Shown piece by piece: positions 1 through 9,196 of a stretch of 64,000 nucleotides of DNA; within the stretch, counting starts at the first letter, position 1, and every line of letters starts with the position of its first letter. The notes beneath the pieces are model-generated. The model saw nothing but the letters and a program-made list of their open reading frames with translations. It did not search any database and had not been told where the DNA came from. The DNA is taken from the NCBI RefSeq assembly GCF_021513195.1, contig NZ_CP090974.1, positions 1,252,001-1,316,000 of the forward strand. Reading direction: 5' to 3'. A program made the translations under genes and the position numbers. The stretch comes from Shewanella sp. OMA3-2 (GTDB lineage Bacteria > Pseudomonadota > Gammaproteobacteria > Enterobacterales > Shewanellaceae).

Positions 1-1918
1 TTAAGTTAGCAATTACTTGGCCTAAAATCGTATAATCTTGCTCAAGTGGCGCATTAATTAATGCCACATTAATAAAATCATTTAATGGTGCTTGGCCATC
101 TAAAACACTGTCCCACATGCTTTGCCATAACATTGAGCGTAATAATGGGTCGTGCACTTTATTAAGAGATTGCTTAGCGGTATTCATTGAACGTTGGTCT
201 AAATCAACTTTGACAAAACCCCAGTCATCTAAGTTCGGATAGACTAAATCAGGGCAATATTCTCCGACCAATTCGCTGACATCAGTACGTGCACCTTTGT
301 AAGTCACCACCGCGGTTTGATGTTTTTCGACGCCATAACGGCGTTGATAAAATAAACCCACTTTAACTTTTTGCTCACGTAATGTTGGAAACTCATCGCT
401 TACTGCACGTTGAACCAGTTGGAAGTCGCTGATCATGCCGTTGGCACAGGTGTATTCAGCTTTGATACTGTTCACTCCTGCTTTATATAACCATTCTTGG
501 GTCCACTGGCTTAGGTCACGGTTACTGGCTTTTGCTAGGCTACCGATAAAATCATCTAACTGGGCATTTTGATAACTGAATTTGCTAAGGTACTGTTTAA
601 CACCTTGACGGAAGGTTTCTTCACCGAGTAGATGACGTAACTGGTTTAACGTTGATGCGCCTTTTTGGTAAGTGATCGCATCGATATTATCAAAGGCATT
701 TTGGGTTGTGGCTACAGGCACTTCAATAGGATGGGTGGTTACCAGTGAATCTAGCTCGTAAGCTCGTTGCTTGCCTGATGCATAAAAGGTGCGCCATGCA
801 TGGGTGAACTCTGTCGCTTCAGCTGTAGCAAGAATGCCCATAAAGGCAGCAAAACTTTCATTTAACCATAGTCCGTTCCACCATTTCATGGTGACCAAAT
901 CACCAAACCATTGGTGTGCCATTTCATGCATGATCACGCCCGCTAAGCGCTCTTTTTGTGACGCGGTCATTTTTGCATTAAACAAAAATCTATCTTCTGA
1001 AAAGGTGATCGCGGCGGCATTTTCCATTGCACCATATAAAAAATCAGGCACTAGGACTTGATCGTACTTTTTAAATGGGTAAGGGATGCCGAAATAACGG
1101 TCAAAAAAGTATAACCCTTGCTTGGTATAGGTAAACCAGTCTTGTGGAGTGACTTGTTCGGTGACCGACTGACGAGAGAATAACCGCATTGGATACGGTC
1201 CACTGTTGTCTTGCCACATATGATATGGACCAGCATGCAGTGAAAAGTTATATGGGCTTAACTTAGGTGATGCAGGAAATACCCATACATTTTCATTGCC
1301 TTGTGCTGTAATACTGCTTTCGCGCATTGCACTAATGACTTGCCAATCTTTAGGTGCATGAACGTTAAGCTGAAAACTGGCTTTTAAATCGGGCTGGTCA
1401 AACACGGCGAACATCTGCTGCGCTGCAGCGGGTTCAAAATGCGAGTATAAATATACTTTGCCATCTACTGGGTCAACAAACCGGTGCAAGCCTTCACCAT
1501 TGGTGCTGTGCTCGCGAGTAAATTCAATGGCAATGGTATTTGGTCCAGATTGCAACAACGATGGGCTTAAGGTGATATAACTGCCATTGTACTCAGGATA
1601 GATTTTCACACCATTGACTATCATAGAGATGATATTAGCTTGGTTTAAATCTAAGGTTAGGTTTTTAGCTGTGCCATTTAAGTCGAAATTGACGATAGAT
1701 GTGGCGCGAAATTGACTTTGCCCATTTAGAAAAAAGGTCAGTTTGTAATCCACATTACTGACCACTCGAGCGCGTTCACTGGCTTGATACTGACTAATAA
1801 AAGGCGTGTTGTCTCGCAGACTGGCCGTGGTTGACGATGTATTCATGCAGCCGGTTATTACAGTGGCTGATAAACAAAGACCGAGTAGTTTTACTATAAA
1901 GGCGTGTCGCAATTTCAC
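1..1918 (-). CDS. M1 family aminopeptidase, lipoprotein form (3' end cut by window)
   Basis: Zinc metallo-aminopeptidase that removes N-terminal residues from peptides. The M1 signature is complete: GAMEN substrate-binding motif at about residues 296-300, zinc site HEMAH at 331-335, and the third zinc ligand in WLNESFA about 19 residues later. I start it at the GTG at 1918, with an AGGA about 9 bases upstream; this gives a signal sequence with a lipobox ending TGC near residue 22, so the enzyme should be a membrane-anchored lipoprotein, unlike cytoplasmic E. coli PepN. About 639 codons are present and the frame is still open at the window edge, so the C-terminal helical domain is partly missing. 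Exact subfamily is uncertain. Confidence 0.9.
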   Translation of the reverse strand, partial: MKLRHAFIVKLLGLCLSATVITGCMNTSSTTASLRDNTPFISQYQASERARVVSNVDYKLTFFLNGQSQFRATSIVNFDLNGTAKNLTLDLNQANIISMIVNGVKIYPEYNGSYITLSPSLLQSGPNTIAIEFTREHSTNGEGLHRFVDPVDGKVYLYSHFEPAAAQQMFAVFDQPDLKASFQLNVHAPKDWQVISAMRESSITAQGNENVWVFPASPKLSPYNFSLHAGPYHMWQDNSGPYPMRLFSRQSVTEQVTPQDWFTYTKQGLYFFDRYFGIPYPFKKYDQVLVPDFLYGAMENAAAITFSEDRFLFNAKMTASQKERLAGVIMHEMAHQWFGDLVTMKWWNGLWLNESFAAFMGILATAEATEFTHAWRTFYASGKQRAYELDSLVTTHPIEVPVATTQNAFDNIDAITYQKGASTLNQLRHLLGEETFRQGVKQYLSKFSYQNAQLDDFIGSLAKASNRDLSQWTQEWLYKAGVNSIKAEYTCANGMISDFQLVQRAVSDEFPTLREQKVKVGLFYQRRYGVEKHQTAVVTYKGARTDVSELVGEYCPDLVYPNLDDWGFVKVDLDQRSMNTAKQSLNKVHDPLLRSMLWQSMWDSVLDGQAPLNDFINVALINAPLEQDYTILGQVIANL

Positions 1919-1965
1919 TTAATGGTTTTCCTAAGGTTGCACAGCAAAAGTTGTGGCAGATATAA

Positions 1966-1991
1966 GAAAGCCGACACAGATGTCGGCTTTC
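1966..1991 (-). terminator. Bidirectional hairpin terminator after lpoB
   Basis: Perfect 11-bp stem (GAAAGCCGACA and its complement) with a 4-base loop, in the gap between the lpoB stop and the start of the M1 peptidase. On the minus strand the stem runs into a T-rich stretch, so it likely ends lpoB transcription before the peptidase gene, which would then have its own promoter. Confidence 0.7.
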
Positions 1992-2010
1992 ACAATATAT
2001 TGATTACATT

Positions 2011-2604
2011 TTACATGCCTAAGAAAGACTTAGACTTAGTTTTACGAATTTCTTTTTCATCAGACCATTCAATTAAACCTGTTTCCAAGTCCATTAAACG
2101 CATGGTCATTTTATAGTATACATCTTTGGTGCTGCCATCTTGCTTGACTATGCTAGATAAGTTGCCATAAAGCATAAATTGCGCACCAATTTGACGACCA
2201 AATTTAATGGCTGTTGTTGGGTCAACCATACCAGCATTGTTTTGATAATCGAGCTGTTTACGCACTACATCGACTTTGGTCATGTCGATAAAGCGAAACT
2301 TACCAGAGCGCAGTAACTTGTTACTAATGGTGTCGGTGACTGACTCGGTATCGATATGTTCAGAGGTTTTATTCTTAATTTTATCGACAAAAATAATAGG
2401 ACGATTATTTTGAGTCATCATCATCACTGGCGGGAAGGTCATCATGCTATCAACCATTTTAGCGGCAATGGCTTGTAAATCGGTAGAGCCGAAGTTTTCG
2501 TTAACGGTTTCGACTTCTGTTGCGTCGCCATATTCCACTTTGGATTGACAAGCGGCTAGCCCCAACACTGCGGCAAGAACAAATATTAGTTTCATTGGTT
2601 TCAT
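2011..2604 (-). CDS. lpoB: Penicillin-binding protein activator LpoB-like lipoprotein
   Basis: Outer-membrane lipoprotein of the LpoB (YcfM) family, which in E. coli reaches through the peptidoglycan and activates PBP1B. The start at 2604 is preferred over an ATG 27 bases upstream because GGA lies 8 bases before it and the signal peptide then begins normally; the lipobox is LAAC. The C-terminal part aligns by eye with E. coli LpoB: FVDKIKNKTSE, SNKLLRSGKFRF, GRQIGAQFMLYG and TGLIEWSDEKEIRK. The Pro-rich linker that E. coli LpoB has after its lipid anchor is absent, as in other Shewanella-type short forms. It follows the COG3014-like lipoprotein with a 27-base gap, so the two are probably one operon. 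Confidence 0.87.
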   Translation of the reverse strand: MKPMKLIFVLAAVLGLAACQSKVEYGDATEVETVNENFGSTDLQAIAAKMVDSMMTFPPVMMMTQNNRPIIFVDKIKNKTSEHIDTESVTDTISNKLLRSGKFRFIDMTKVDVVRKQLDYQNNAGMVDPTTAIKFGRQIGAQFMLYGNLSSIVKQDGSTKDVYYKMTMRLMDLETGLIEWSDEKEIRKTKSKSFLGM

Positions 2605-2631
2605 AATCAATTCCATAAGTTGGTGGTGCAA

Positions 2632-4023
2632 TTACAGGATTATCGAATAAAAACGGGTACGATTACCAGTATCTATAACCCAAATTAATGTAGTTTTATC
2701 TGATTTAACGTCAATTTTAGCTTTTTGTGTATTGCCTAGGCTGATTTCATACTCGCCTGAGTCAACATACTGTCGAGCAATTAGTGCCTGACTGGGCAAG
2801 GTTAACCAGCTTCTGCGATCAGCTTGTTCAGTGATGACATTAAAAATCTGCATCGCAATCGCGCCTGCATCAATTTGGTCGTTACGGCGTTTACTTTCAC
2901 TGCGCACGCTTTGTGCCATTTCAGCTTTAGCATAAACCCTCAATGCCTGCCTAACCAGAGCCGCGGGTAAGTCTTCTTTTAACGCATTAATCGCCAGCGC
3001 GTCAATATTGGCTATGCTTTCTGCTTGCAGGACACTGCCCAGACCTTGAATAGAGACTGGCGCCGTATTGCTCATCGAAGGTCGATAAGTGGCCAGTGAT
3101 AAGGTTTGCCAGTTACCGTCAATGATAAAGGGCACGGTTAAACTTTGTTTTTCAGGTACAAAACCACGCTCAACTAACACTACAACCTGGCCTTGTTTTG
3201 GACTGGCTAATACAGCCTCACCCCAGCGGCGTGAAAAATCATCATATTGTGGCATCGACAGCTGCTTAGCTAGTCTAACTAAATCCTGCTGTAGGTATTT
3301 ATTATTAGGCGATATTTGAGCGGCTTTACGGTAATCAATATAGGCGTCGTTGGGTTCACCCAATAATTCGTAAAGTAAGCCTGTAGTGTAGTAACTATAG
3401 GCATTTAAAAATGAACTGGTTACTGTACCGGCAGATTGGCCTAACTTGTTTACTTCAGCATCGATAGTGCCGTTTGCCATGGCCTGGACTGACTTTTGTG
3501 ATTTTTGGTAGCGAGCTTGCTCACTACTTTGCAATTCGTTACTGCGCCTTAATTCTACCATTGCGCCCTGTGCATCACCCGAAAACAGGTAGTTTAAAGC
3601 TTGATACTGATGCAGCATAATCCGTTCATAGCCTGGTCCGCGATAAGGAATAGCATTGTCGTTTAGTAATAAGCTACTGGCCTTTGAACCTATATCCGAT
3701 ACGCTGATTTTTGCTTGCTCATCAAAGGCTTTATAAGCTTCCATCGCTTGCTGATAATAGCGTTGACTTTGTTCGAAATTGCCATTGATTTGCGCTAAAC
3801 GCCCAGATTCTTGAGCATATAATAAGCCATCATTAGAGGTGATTTCATTAGCAATATCGTCAAGATTGAGTACTGGGGTGGGACTGTTAATTTGTTGTTT
3901 ATAGGGGATAATTTGTGACGGATAATTAACGAATATGCTGTTGAACGCACAGCCTGATAAGGTTAAACACATCAACACACTGATGATGGTTGAACTTGGT
4001 ATCAAGAAAGCATTCAGTTTCAT
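2632..4023 (-). CDS. COG3014-like TPR lipoprotein, 463 aa
   Basis: Predicted lipoprotein (signal peptide, lipobox LSGC near residue 25) of the uncharacterised COG3014 type. Residues about 60-250 look helical with TPR-like repeats (for example around FSGDAQGAMVELRRSNELQ and YTTGLLYELLGEPNDAYIDYRKAAQ); the C-terminal part looks beta-rich. The ATG at 4023 has AGGA 6 bases upstream. Immediately downstream lies lpoB on the same strand, and such genes are known to travel with LpoB, so a role in control of peptidoglycan synthesis or outer-membrane lipoprotein assembly is a reasonable inference but not shown. No catalytic motif was seen. Confidence 0.8.
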   Translation of the reverse strand: MKLNAFLIPSSTIISVLMCLTLSGCAFNSIFVNYPSQIIPYKQQINSPTPVLNLDDIANEITSNDGLLYAQESGRLAQINGNFEQSQRYYQQAMEAYKAFDEQAKISVSDIGSKASSLLLNDNAIPYRGPGYERIMLHQYQALNYLFSGDAQGAMVELRRSNELQSSEQARYQKSQKSVQAMANGTIDAEVNKLGQSAGTVTSSFLNAYSYYTTGLLYELLGEPNDAYIDYRKAAQISPNNKYLQQDLVRLAKQLSMPQYDDFSRRWGEAVLASPKQGQVVVLVERGFVPEKQSLTVPFIIDGNWQTLSLATYRPSMSNTAPVSIQGLGSVLQAESIANIDALAINALKEDLPAALVRQALRVYAKAEMAQSVRSESKRRNDQIDAGAIAMQIFNVITEQADRRSWLTLPSQALIARQYVDSGEYEISLGNTQKAKIDVKSDKTTLIWVIDTGNRTRFYSIIL

Positions 4024-4077
4024 TCATTATCCTTGTTGTTAATTACCTAATTGAAAAATGTTAAACGCAACCCAGGT

Positions 4078-4590
4078 TTAAGCATGCAGCTCTTGCTGAG
4101 TTTGTTCATCCATTACACTTCGCTCAAGCAAGGTGATGCCCTGAAGATGGTCAAATTCATGCTGAAAAATACGCGCAATAAACCCAGTGAGGTTTTGAGT
4201 AACCAAATTACCATTTAGCTGTTGATATTGCACTTTAATATCCGCATGACGCCAAATGTTAATTCGCTGTCCTGGTATCGATAAACAACCCTCATCGGCA
4301 GATTCCATTAACTCAGAGGCAGCTAATATTGTCGGGTTTATCACCACAATGGGCGTCATAGCTGGCGCGGTGGGATAGCGTTCATTAGGTTTTGAGGCCA
4401 TAATGAACATTGCTGCAGTGCTAAAAACTTGTGGTGCTGCAATGCCTACTCCGTTTGCGGCTGTCATGGTCGCTTGCATATTGGCGGCGAGTAACTGAAT
4501 AGACTCATCAAACGAGGTCACTTTTTCAGCCTTTAGAGCTAAAATATTATCCCCCGTTACAGCTATTGGCAACAAAACAGCAGCAGACAT
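4078..4590 (-). CDS. def: Peptide deformylase (probably a secondary copy)
   Basis: Metal-dependent deformylase that removes the formyl group from the initiator methionine of new proteins. All three family motifs are there: GVGIAAPQV (motif I), EGCLSIPG (motif II, metal-binding Cys) and QHEFDHLQG (motif III, two His ligands and the catalytic Glu), so it should be active. About 170 aa, normal length. I choose the second ATG at 4590 because AGGA then sits 5 bases upstream; the first ATG at 4596 would overlap it. It is not next to fmt, the usual neighbour of the housekeeping def gene, so it is likely an extra paralogue; that is an inference since the rest of the genome is not visible. Confidence 0.9.
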   Translation of the reverse strand: MSAAVLLPIAVTGDNILALKAEKVTSFDESIQLLAANMQATMTAANGVGIAAPQVFSTAAMFIMASKPNERYPTAPAMTPIVVINPTILAASELMESADEGCLSIPGQRINIWRHADIKVQYQQLNGNLVTQNLTGFIARIFQHEFDHLQGITLLERSVMDEQTQQELHA

Positions 4591-4676
4591 AGACATCCTG
4601 TACAGATAATATTGATTAATGTGAGCCAGTCATTAGCCAGTATATGGCGGTGTGAGCAACTCACCTCATGACGCAT

Positions 4677-4889
4677 TTAGTAATGTGGCGGCGGTGTTTC
4701 ATCTGCGTGGCTAGCCATATTGCTTGGTTCAATGGCATGTAATTTATTAACCATCATCATAATTTGGTGTTGCTGACGCGAGACAATATCATTGAGCTTA
4801 ATCACTTCTTGATTCAACTCTTCCAAGGTAATTTCTTGAAACGCCATCTTAGTTTCTAAATCATCAATTTTGGTTAACAATTGTTCCAT
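4677..4889 (-). CDS. slyX: SlyX family protein
   Basis: Small 70-residue coiled-coil protein of the SlyX family, function unknown. The sequence is an almost continuous heptad coil (residues about 1-50) and ends in the family's hallmark PPPHY tail. The ATG at 4889 is preceded by GAGG with 5 bases spacing. It is on the strand opposite fkpA with the WD40 lipoprotein between them; in E. coli slyX is also close to fkpA and slyD, so the neighbourhood is conserved. Confidence 0.93.
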   Translation of the reverse strand: MEQLLTKIDDLETKMAFQEITLEELNQEVIKLNDIVSRQQHQIMMMVNKLHAIEPSNMASHADETPPPHY

Positions 4890-4909
4890 TTAAACCTCGT
4901 CAAAAACAT

Positions 4910-5863
4910 TTATAAATCCCAGGTTTCTAATAAACCTTGGCTGCTAACACTCATCACAGTTTGAGCACTGGGCTGGGCGACAGAGTATACTACAGCGCCT
5001 CTGCTTTGGCTGTTTTTAGTCACCTTAACTTGCCATCTTTGAAGACGTTCGCCTGAGTCAACTTGCCATAAAAATATTTCTTTAGAGGGTGTGCCAGTTA
5101 ACAGCTGGCTATTATTACTAACAAATCGTGCGCTAGATACATTCATTTGGCGACGATCAATTAACAGCGGGGTGACTTGTTTGCCAGAGCTTGATTGCCA
5201 AATCGCCGCATTGCCAGTGATATCACCCGCAAAGCTTAAGATGCCATCACCACTTAATAGTACTTTGGTTATTCTGGAATCCAATTGCCATTGCTGTAAT
5301 GGCTGACCTGTTTGTGCTTGCCATAAACGAACTTGTCCGTCGTTACCACCACTTAACGCCATTAAGCCATCATCAGAAATAGATACGCTATTCACCTTTT
5401 CTTGGTGGCCTAAAAACTGAATTAATCCTTGGTTATCTGGTTGTAGCGACATGACAGAGCCATCAGCCAAACCAATTAACGCATGGCCGTTGTTGGCAAT
5501 AGCGACACTTTGTGCATAAGCAGGCAGTGTCCACCAGCCGACAGAGCGACCGGTGTCGATACTCCAAATAGCCACAGAGTCACTGGACAAGGTAGCGGCG
5601 TAGGCATTGTTGCTGGAAATTGCAGTATCAAAGACATTACTGCTATTGCTAGCTCCATGTATCCACTGATACTTGATAACCTTGTCAGTGAGTGACCAAA
5701 ACTGTACTCCATCGTTAGCCGTACTGACTAACGCATATTGACCATCTTGGGATAATGTCGCGCTGTAACTTGCATCAGAGGTTAATACCATAGTGTGATC
5801 GGCTTTAGGCTGGCAGGCAACCAATAAAAGTGAGCAAAAAATCAGCAGTAAAACGCGTAACAT
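4910..5863 (-). CDS. WD40-repeat lipoprotein
   Basis: Predicted lipoprotein with a WD40 beta-propeller of about 300 residues. A start at the internal ATG 5863 is supported by AAGGAG 7 bases upstream; it gives a clean signal peptide and lipobox (LLVAC). Repeats can be read by phrases such as DGQYALVSTANDGVQFWSL, GNDGQVRLWQAQTGQPLQQW and SKEIFLWQVDSGERLQRW. WD40 propellers bind partner proteins and have no catalysis themselves; the partner here is unknown. It sits 21 bases before slyX on the same strand and is divergent from fkpA. Confidence 0.85.
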   Translation of the reverse strand: MLRVLLLIFCSLLLVACQPKADHTMVLTSDASYSATLSQDGQYALVSTANDGVQFWSLTDKVIKYQWIHGASNSSNVFDTAISSNNAYAATLSSDSVAIWSIDTGRSVGWWTLPAYAQSVAIANNGHALIGLADGSVMSLQPDNQGLIQFLGHQEKVNSVSISDDGLMALSGGNDGQVRLWQAQTGQPLQQWQLDSRITKVLLSGDGILSFAGDITGNAAIWQSSSGKQVTPLLIDRRQMNVSSARFVSNNSQLLTGTPSKEIFLWQVDSGERLQRWQVKVTKNSQSRGAVVYSVAQPSAQTVMSVSSQGLLETWDL

Positions 5864-6017
5864 GAACTTGCTCCTTAAAAAGTTGTCCATAAGGACTCAA
5901 CCCAATGGTATATCAGAAATAGTTAGTATAAAGTGGCTTACTAACATTAGCCTAATTGTCTCATTACAGACAGTTATGTGCTTATTGTAACCACTTAAGG
6001 ATGCTGAGGAAGCTTTA

Positions 6018-6767
6018 ATGAAATCAATTTATAAATTATCGTTAGTTGCATTAGCCGTTGTTGGTCTAACTGCATGTAACCAAGAAGAAGCTGTAGCGAA
6101 GAAAGTTGAGCTTACAACTGAAGCTCAAAAAGAAGCTTACAGTGTCGGTGCATCGATCGGTAAGTACATGTCTGGCCATATCAAAGAACAAGAAGAGCTA
6201 GGCTTTGCCGTTGATCGTACTTTGATCATCCAAGGTTTTAGCGATGGCTTAGTCGATACTACCGACTTGACCGAAGAAGAAATGCAAACTGTTTTACAAG
6301 GTCTAGACCAAAAATTAAATGACAAACGTTTAGAGCAAGCTGAAACCTTAGCGGCTAAAGCGATTGAAGAAGGCCAGAAGTTTCTAAGTGACAACAAAGC
6401 TAAAGCAGGCGTTGTAACAACTGAATCAGGCTTACAGTATGAAGTATTAACCGCAGGTGAAGGCGATAAGCCAGCTGCAGAAGATACAGTTGAAGTACAT
6501 TATCGTGGCACATTAACTGACGGTACTGAGTTTGATAGCTCATATACACGTGGCGAACCAGCAAAATTCCCGCTTAACCGCGTAATTCCTGGTTGGACCG
6601 AAGGCGTTCAGTTAATGTCTGTTGGTGCAAAATACAAGTTCGTTATTCCAGCTGAACTTGCCTATGGCGACCGTGATACAGGTACTATTCCAGCTAACTC
6701 TACATTAGTGTTTGAAGTTGAATTGATTTCAATTGAAAAAGCACCTGTTGAGCCTGCTGCGAAATAA
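6018..6767 (+). CDS. fkpA: FKBP-type peptidyl-prolyl cis-trans isomerase, lipoprotein form
   Basis: Proline isomerase and folding helper for the cell envelope. N-terminal signal sequence with a lipobox (LTAC, Cys at about residue 20), an FKBP N-terminal dimerisation helix domain (about 30-130) and a C-terminal FKBP domain (about 150-240) with VEVHYRGTLTDGTEFDSS, FPLNRVIPGWTEG and AYGDRDTGTIPANSTLVFEVEL. These match FkpA/Mip architecture, though classical FkpA is a soluble periplasmic protein, while a Cys here suggests lipid anchoring as in Mip. The start has GAGGAAGC just upstream. A perfect palindromic terminator follows. Confidence 0.92.
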   Translation: MKSIYKLSLVALAVVGLTACNQEEAVAKKVELTTEAQKEAYSVGASIGKYMSGHIKEQEELGFAVDRTLIIQGFSDGLVDTTDLTEEEMQTVLQGLDQKLNDKRLEQAETLAAKAIEEGQKFLSDNKAKAGVVTTESGLQYEVLTAGEGDKPAAEDTVEVHYRGTLTDGTEFDSSYTRGEPAKFPLNRVIPGWTEGVQLMSVGAKYKFVIPAELAYGDRDTGTIPANSTLVFEVELISIEKAPVEPAAK

Positions 6768-6798
6768 TATATAAGCTCAATCGTTAAGCATTGACTTC

Positions 6799-6828
6799 AA
6801 AAATGGGCGCTAATTAGCGCCCATTTTT
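6799..6828. terminator. Perfect palindromic terminator, fkpA/zntB
   Basis: Thirty-base perfect palindrome: A-run, GC-rich stem (TGGGCGC and complement), T-run. It sits between the convergent genes fkpA and zntB and has T-runs for both strands, so it should end transcription from each side. Confidence 0.9.
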
Positions 6829-6869
6829 ATGTGTTTCTATCTGCTGTGGAGCATTAGCAATATCTAGGA

Positions 6870-7835
6870 TTAAATCCATTTTAAACGATAAAACAAGTAC
6901 ATTTGCATCGCTATTAACGCGAGTAATCCGCCGCAGAATGCGGCAAATGCCCAATTTGTGTCAGCCCCAGGTATGCCTGCGATATTCACCCCGAGTAAAC
7001 CGGTTAAAAAACCCAATGGTAAAAAGATCGCTGAAATAAGTGATAAGAAATATAGTCGTTGATTAAGCTGCTCAGCTTGTCGAGATTGAAGCTCTTCCTG
7101 AGTAACACTGGCGCGATCGCGTATCGCATCTAAGTCTTCTATCACTCTGATGAGGTTATCTTGGGTTTCCCGTAAACGAATTTTATCATTTTGATCAAGT
7201 AGCAGACTGCTTTCATGTAAGATTTTACCTAATGCTTCACGTTGCGGTGCAAGGTATCTTCTTAACACTACGGTTTGACGGCGTAACTCAGCAATATCCA
7301 TACGTAAAGATTTGTTGGTGTCAGTCACAACCCGTTCTTCTAATTCATCCATCAATTCTTCTAGTTTGTTGATGTACTCTACTTGGCGCTGCGTAAGGTG
7401 ATCAACAATTGCTAAAATAAACCCAGCACTGTCAATAGGGCCTTTGACAAGTTTAATGCTGTCGGCTATTTCTGTAATTGATTGTAACTGGCGTTCACAA
7501 GTAGAAATGATCCTGTGTTCTTCACTATAAATACGTATTGCAACCATGTCCTCAGGATCTGAATTTGGATTAAGGTTCACGCCACGTAATGTCAGTAGAA
7601 TACCGTTAGTAGAATGCACAACCCTAGGGCGTGTATCTGAAGCTAGCAAAATATCGCGTTCAGTTTTTTCTAGCTTTTGATTATTTAACCATTGTCGAGC
7701 ATCTGTTGACTTATATTTTAAATGAACCCAAAGCAAACCATCTTCGGGCTTCCAAGTGGTTAACTGCTCTTCTGATAGTGTCTGGCCAGCATTTGGGCCC
7801 GTTAGCAGTAAGCAATAAATAAATCCTTTGTGCAT
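6870..7835 (-). CDS. zntB: ZntB/CorA-family zinc transporter
   Basis: Inner-membrane zinc transporter of the CorA superfamily. The long N-terminal soluble domain (about 1-255) carries a coiled stalk helix (INKLEELMDELEERVV to QEELQSRQAEQLNQRLYFLS), followed by two C-terminal membrane helices. The pore loop reads GVNIAGIPG, typical of ZntB (GVNIGGIPG) and unlike the GMN of magnesium CorA. The start at 7835 has AAGGAAA 7 bases upstream; a longer reading from 7871 has no ribosome site. Length about 321 residues, normal for the family. Transport of zinc rather than another divalent cation is inferred from family. Confidence 0.9.
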   Translation of the reverse strand: MHKGFIYCLLLTGPNAGQTLSEEQLTTWKPEDGLLWVHLKYKSTDARQWLNNQKLEKTERDILLASDTRPRVVHSTNGILLTLRGVNLNPNSDPEDMVAIRIYSEEHRIISTCERQLQSITEIADSIKLVKGPIDSAGFILAIVDHLTQRQVEYINKLEELMDELEERVVTDTNKSLRMDIAELRRQTVVLRRYLAPQREALGKILHESSLLLDQNDKIRLRETQDNLIRVIEDLDAIRDRASVTQEELQSRQAEQLNQRLYFLSLISAIFLPLGFLTGLLGVNIAGIPGADTNWAFAAFCGGLLALIAMQMYLFYRLKWI

Positions 7836-8032
7836 AGGGTATTTCCTTAACGAATTGTATTTGAAAATCAATTCTGATGAATTAGGGTTACTTTACGATA
7901 TATACTGGCAGCGCCCAATAGTTATCGTACTGTCATATACAGCAAAATATCATTTATGGTTTAAAATAGGTTATGGCAGATTGAATCACTGCCAAGAACT
8001 TTTAAAAGCCCGAGAATAATTAAGAGTATAAA

Positions 8033-8401
8033 ATGGAATTCGAATTTCGACGTAATCGTCTAGATGACACTGTATTTGCCAATTTCAGCATGGATCATGA
8101 AGTGTTTGGCCGTTGGTTTGCTGAAGAATTAGGTGCAGATGTAACACGCGCTCAGCAAGTGCTAACTTATATTGGCCAATTAATTGCTGGGGCGAAAACC
8201 GAATGGCGGGATATCGGTAATGATTTAACCCTAGATGCCGACATTGAGCAGGTACGTATTTTTGTTAACGCGATTGATTTTGATGAAGAACATAATCTTG
8301 AAGACGGCATGGCTTTGTATGATGCAGAATCGGAAGGATATTGTGGCTTAGAAGATTTTGAAAAAGCACTTAAAAGCTGGTTAGTGTTTATTCAAGAATA
8401 A
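8033..8401 (+). CDS. yacL: YacL family protein (UPF0231)
   Basis: Short acidic cytoplasmic protein of the YacL/UPF0231 family, function unknown. Matches to E. coli YacL by eye: MEFEFRRN at the start, MDHEVFGRWFAEE, a central LDADIEQVRIFVNA stretch, EDGMALYDAESEGYCGLEDF near the end. The ATG has AAGAG 6 bases upstream. It stands alone between divergent zntB and convergent narP. Confidence 0.9.
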   Translation: MEFEFRRNRLDDTVFANFSMDHEVFGRWFAEELGADVTRAQQVLTYIGQLIAGAKTEWRDIGNDLTLDADIEQVRIFVNAIDFDEEHNLEDGMALYDAESEGYCGLEDFEKALKSWLVFIQE

Positions 8402-8566
8402 TCATTAATTAATCAATATTAGTTATGATGCTGGCTGATTGATTAAGGACAAAAGCTGGTATTTTTATGGTTAACTTTTTAGAGGATAACGAGATCCTTA
8501 TTTTTAGCGATCCCGTTTACAGACCATAAGTCATAAGAGTTAGATTAATTAAACGTGTCTTTATGC

Positions 8567-9196
8567 TTATTGATTTAAGTATCTAACAGCCATCTCCGTG
8601 CGTGATTTCGCATTGGCTTTGCGGAGCAAGTTTTTTACATGGACTTTGACGGTGCCTTCACTAATGTGTAAGTCTTCTGCAATCACTCGGTTACTTTTTC
8701 CTTCTGCCAATTCCTGTAAGATTTGCAGTTCTCGCGGTGTGAGACTTGCTATCCATCCATTTTCATCATCGGCCGTTTTCAATTCGAACATATAGGCTTC
8801 AACTTCTTCGCTGATAACGCGATGACCTGACATGGCCTTTTTAAGCTGTTCTAACAGTAATTCTGGCTCAGTGTCTTTTAATAAATATCCATCAGAACCG
8901 GCGCGCAGTAGACGAATAACATCTTGTTTTGCATCTGACACTGTCAGAATAACAATACGAGCGGTGACGCCTTCTTGGCGCATTGCATTTAAGGTGTCTA
9001 AACCCGACATGCCTTTCATGTTTAAGTCTAATAATATGATGTCAGGTTCATGAGTACTGACTGCGGTTAATGCATCTAAACCCGTACCGACCTCACCGAA
9101 AAGAGTAAAGTCTCCATCAGAGGTAATAAGTTGACAAATACCACGACGAAGTAAGGGGTGATCGTCGACAACGAGTACTGAATATGGTTTACCCAT
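8567..9196 (-). CDS. narP: NarL/NarP-type nitrate/nitrite response regulator
   Basis: DNA-binding response regulator. N-terminal receiver domain with acidic pocket VVDDHP near residue 10 and the phospho-acceptor Asp in IILLDLNMKGMSG near residue 58; C-terminal LuxR/FixJ-type helix-turn-helix (LTPRELQILQELAEGKSNRVIAEDL, residues about 152-205). It overlaps the end of the histidine kinase narQ by 8 bases, so they are translated as one unit. The pair is divergent from nrfA, matching the Shewanella narQ-narP-nrfA arrangement, in which it regulates nitrite and nitrate reduction. NarP rather than NarL is chosen because of the NarQ partner and known Shewanella naming. Confidence 0.92.
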   Translation of the reverse strand: MGKPYSVLVVDDHPLLRRGICQLITSDGDFTLFGEVGTGLDALTAVSTHEPDIILLDLNMKGMSGLDTLNAMRQEGVTARIVILTVSDAKQDVIRLLRAGSDGYLLKDTEPELLLEQLKKAMSGHRVISEEVEAYMFELKTADDENGWIASLTPRELQILQELAEGKSNRVIAEDLHISEGTVKVHVKNLLRKANAKSRTEMAVRYLNQ

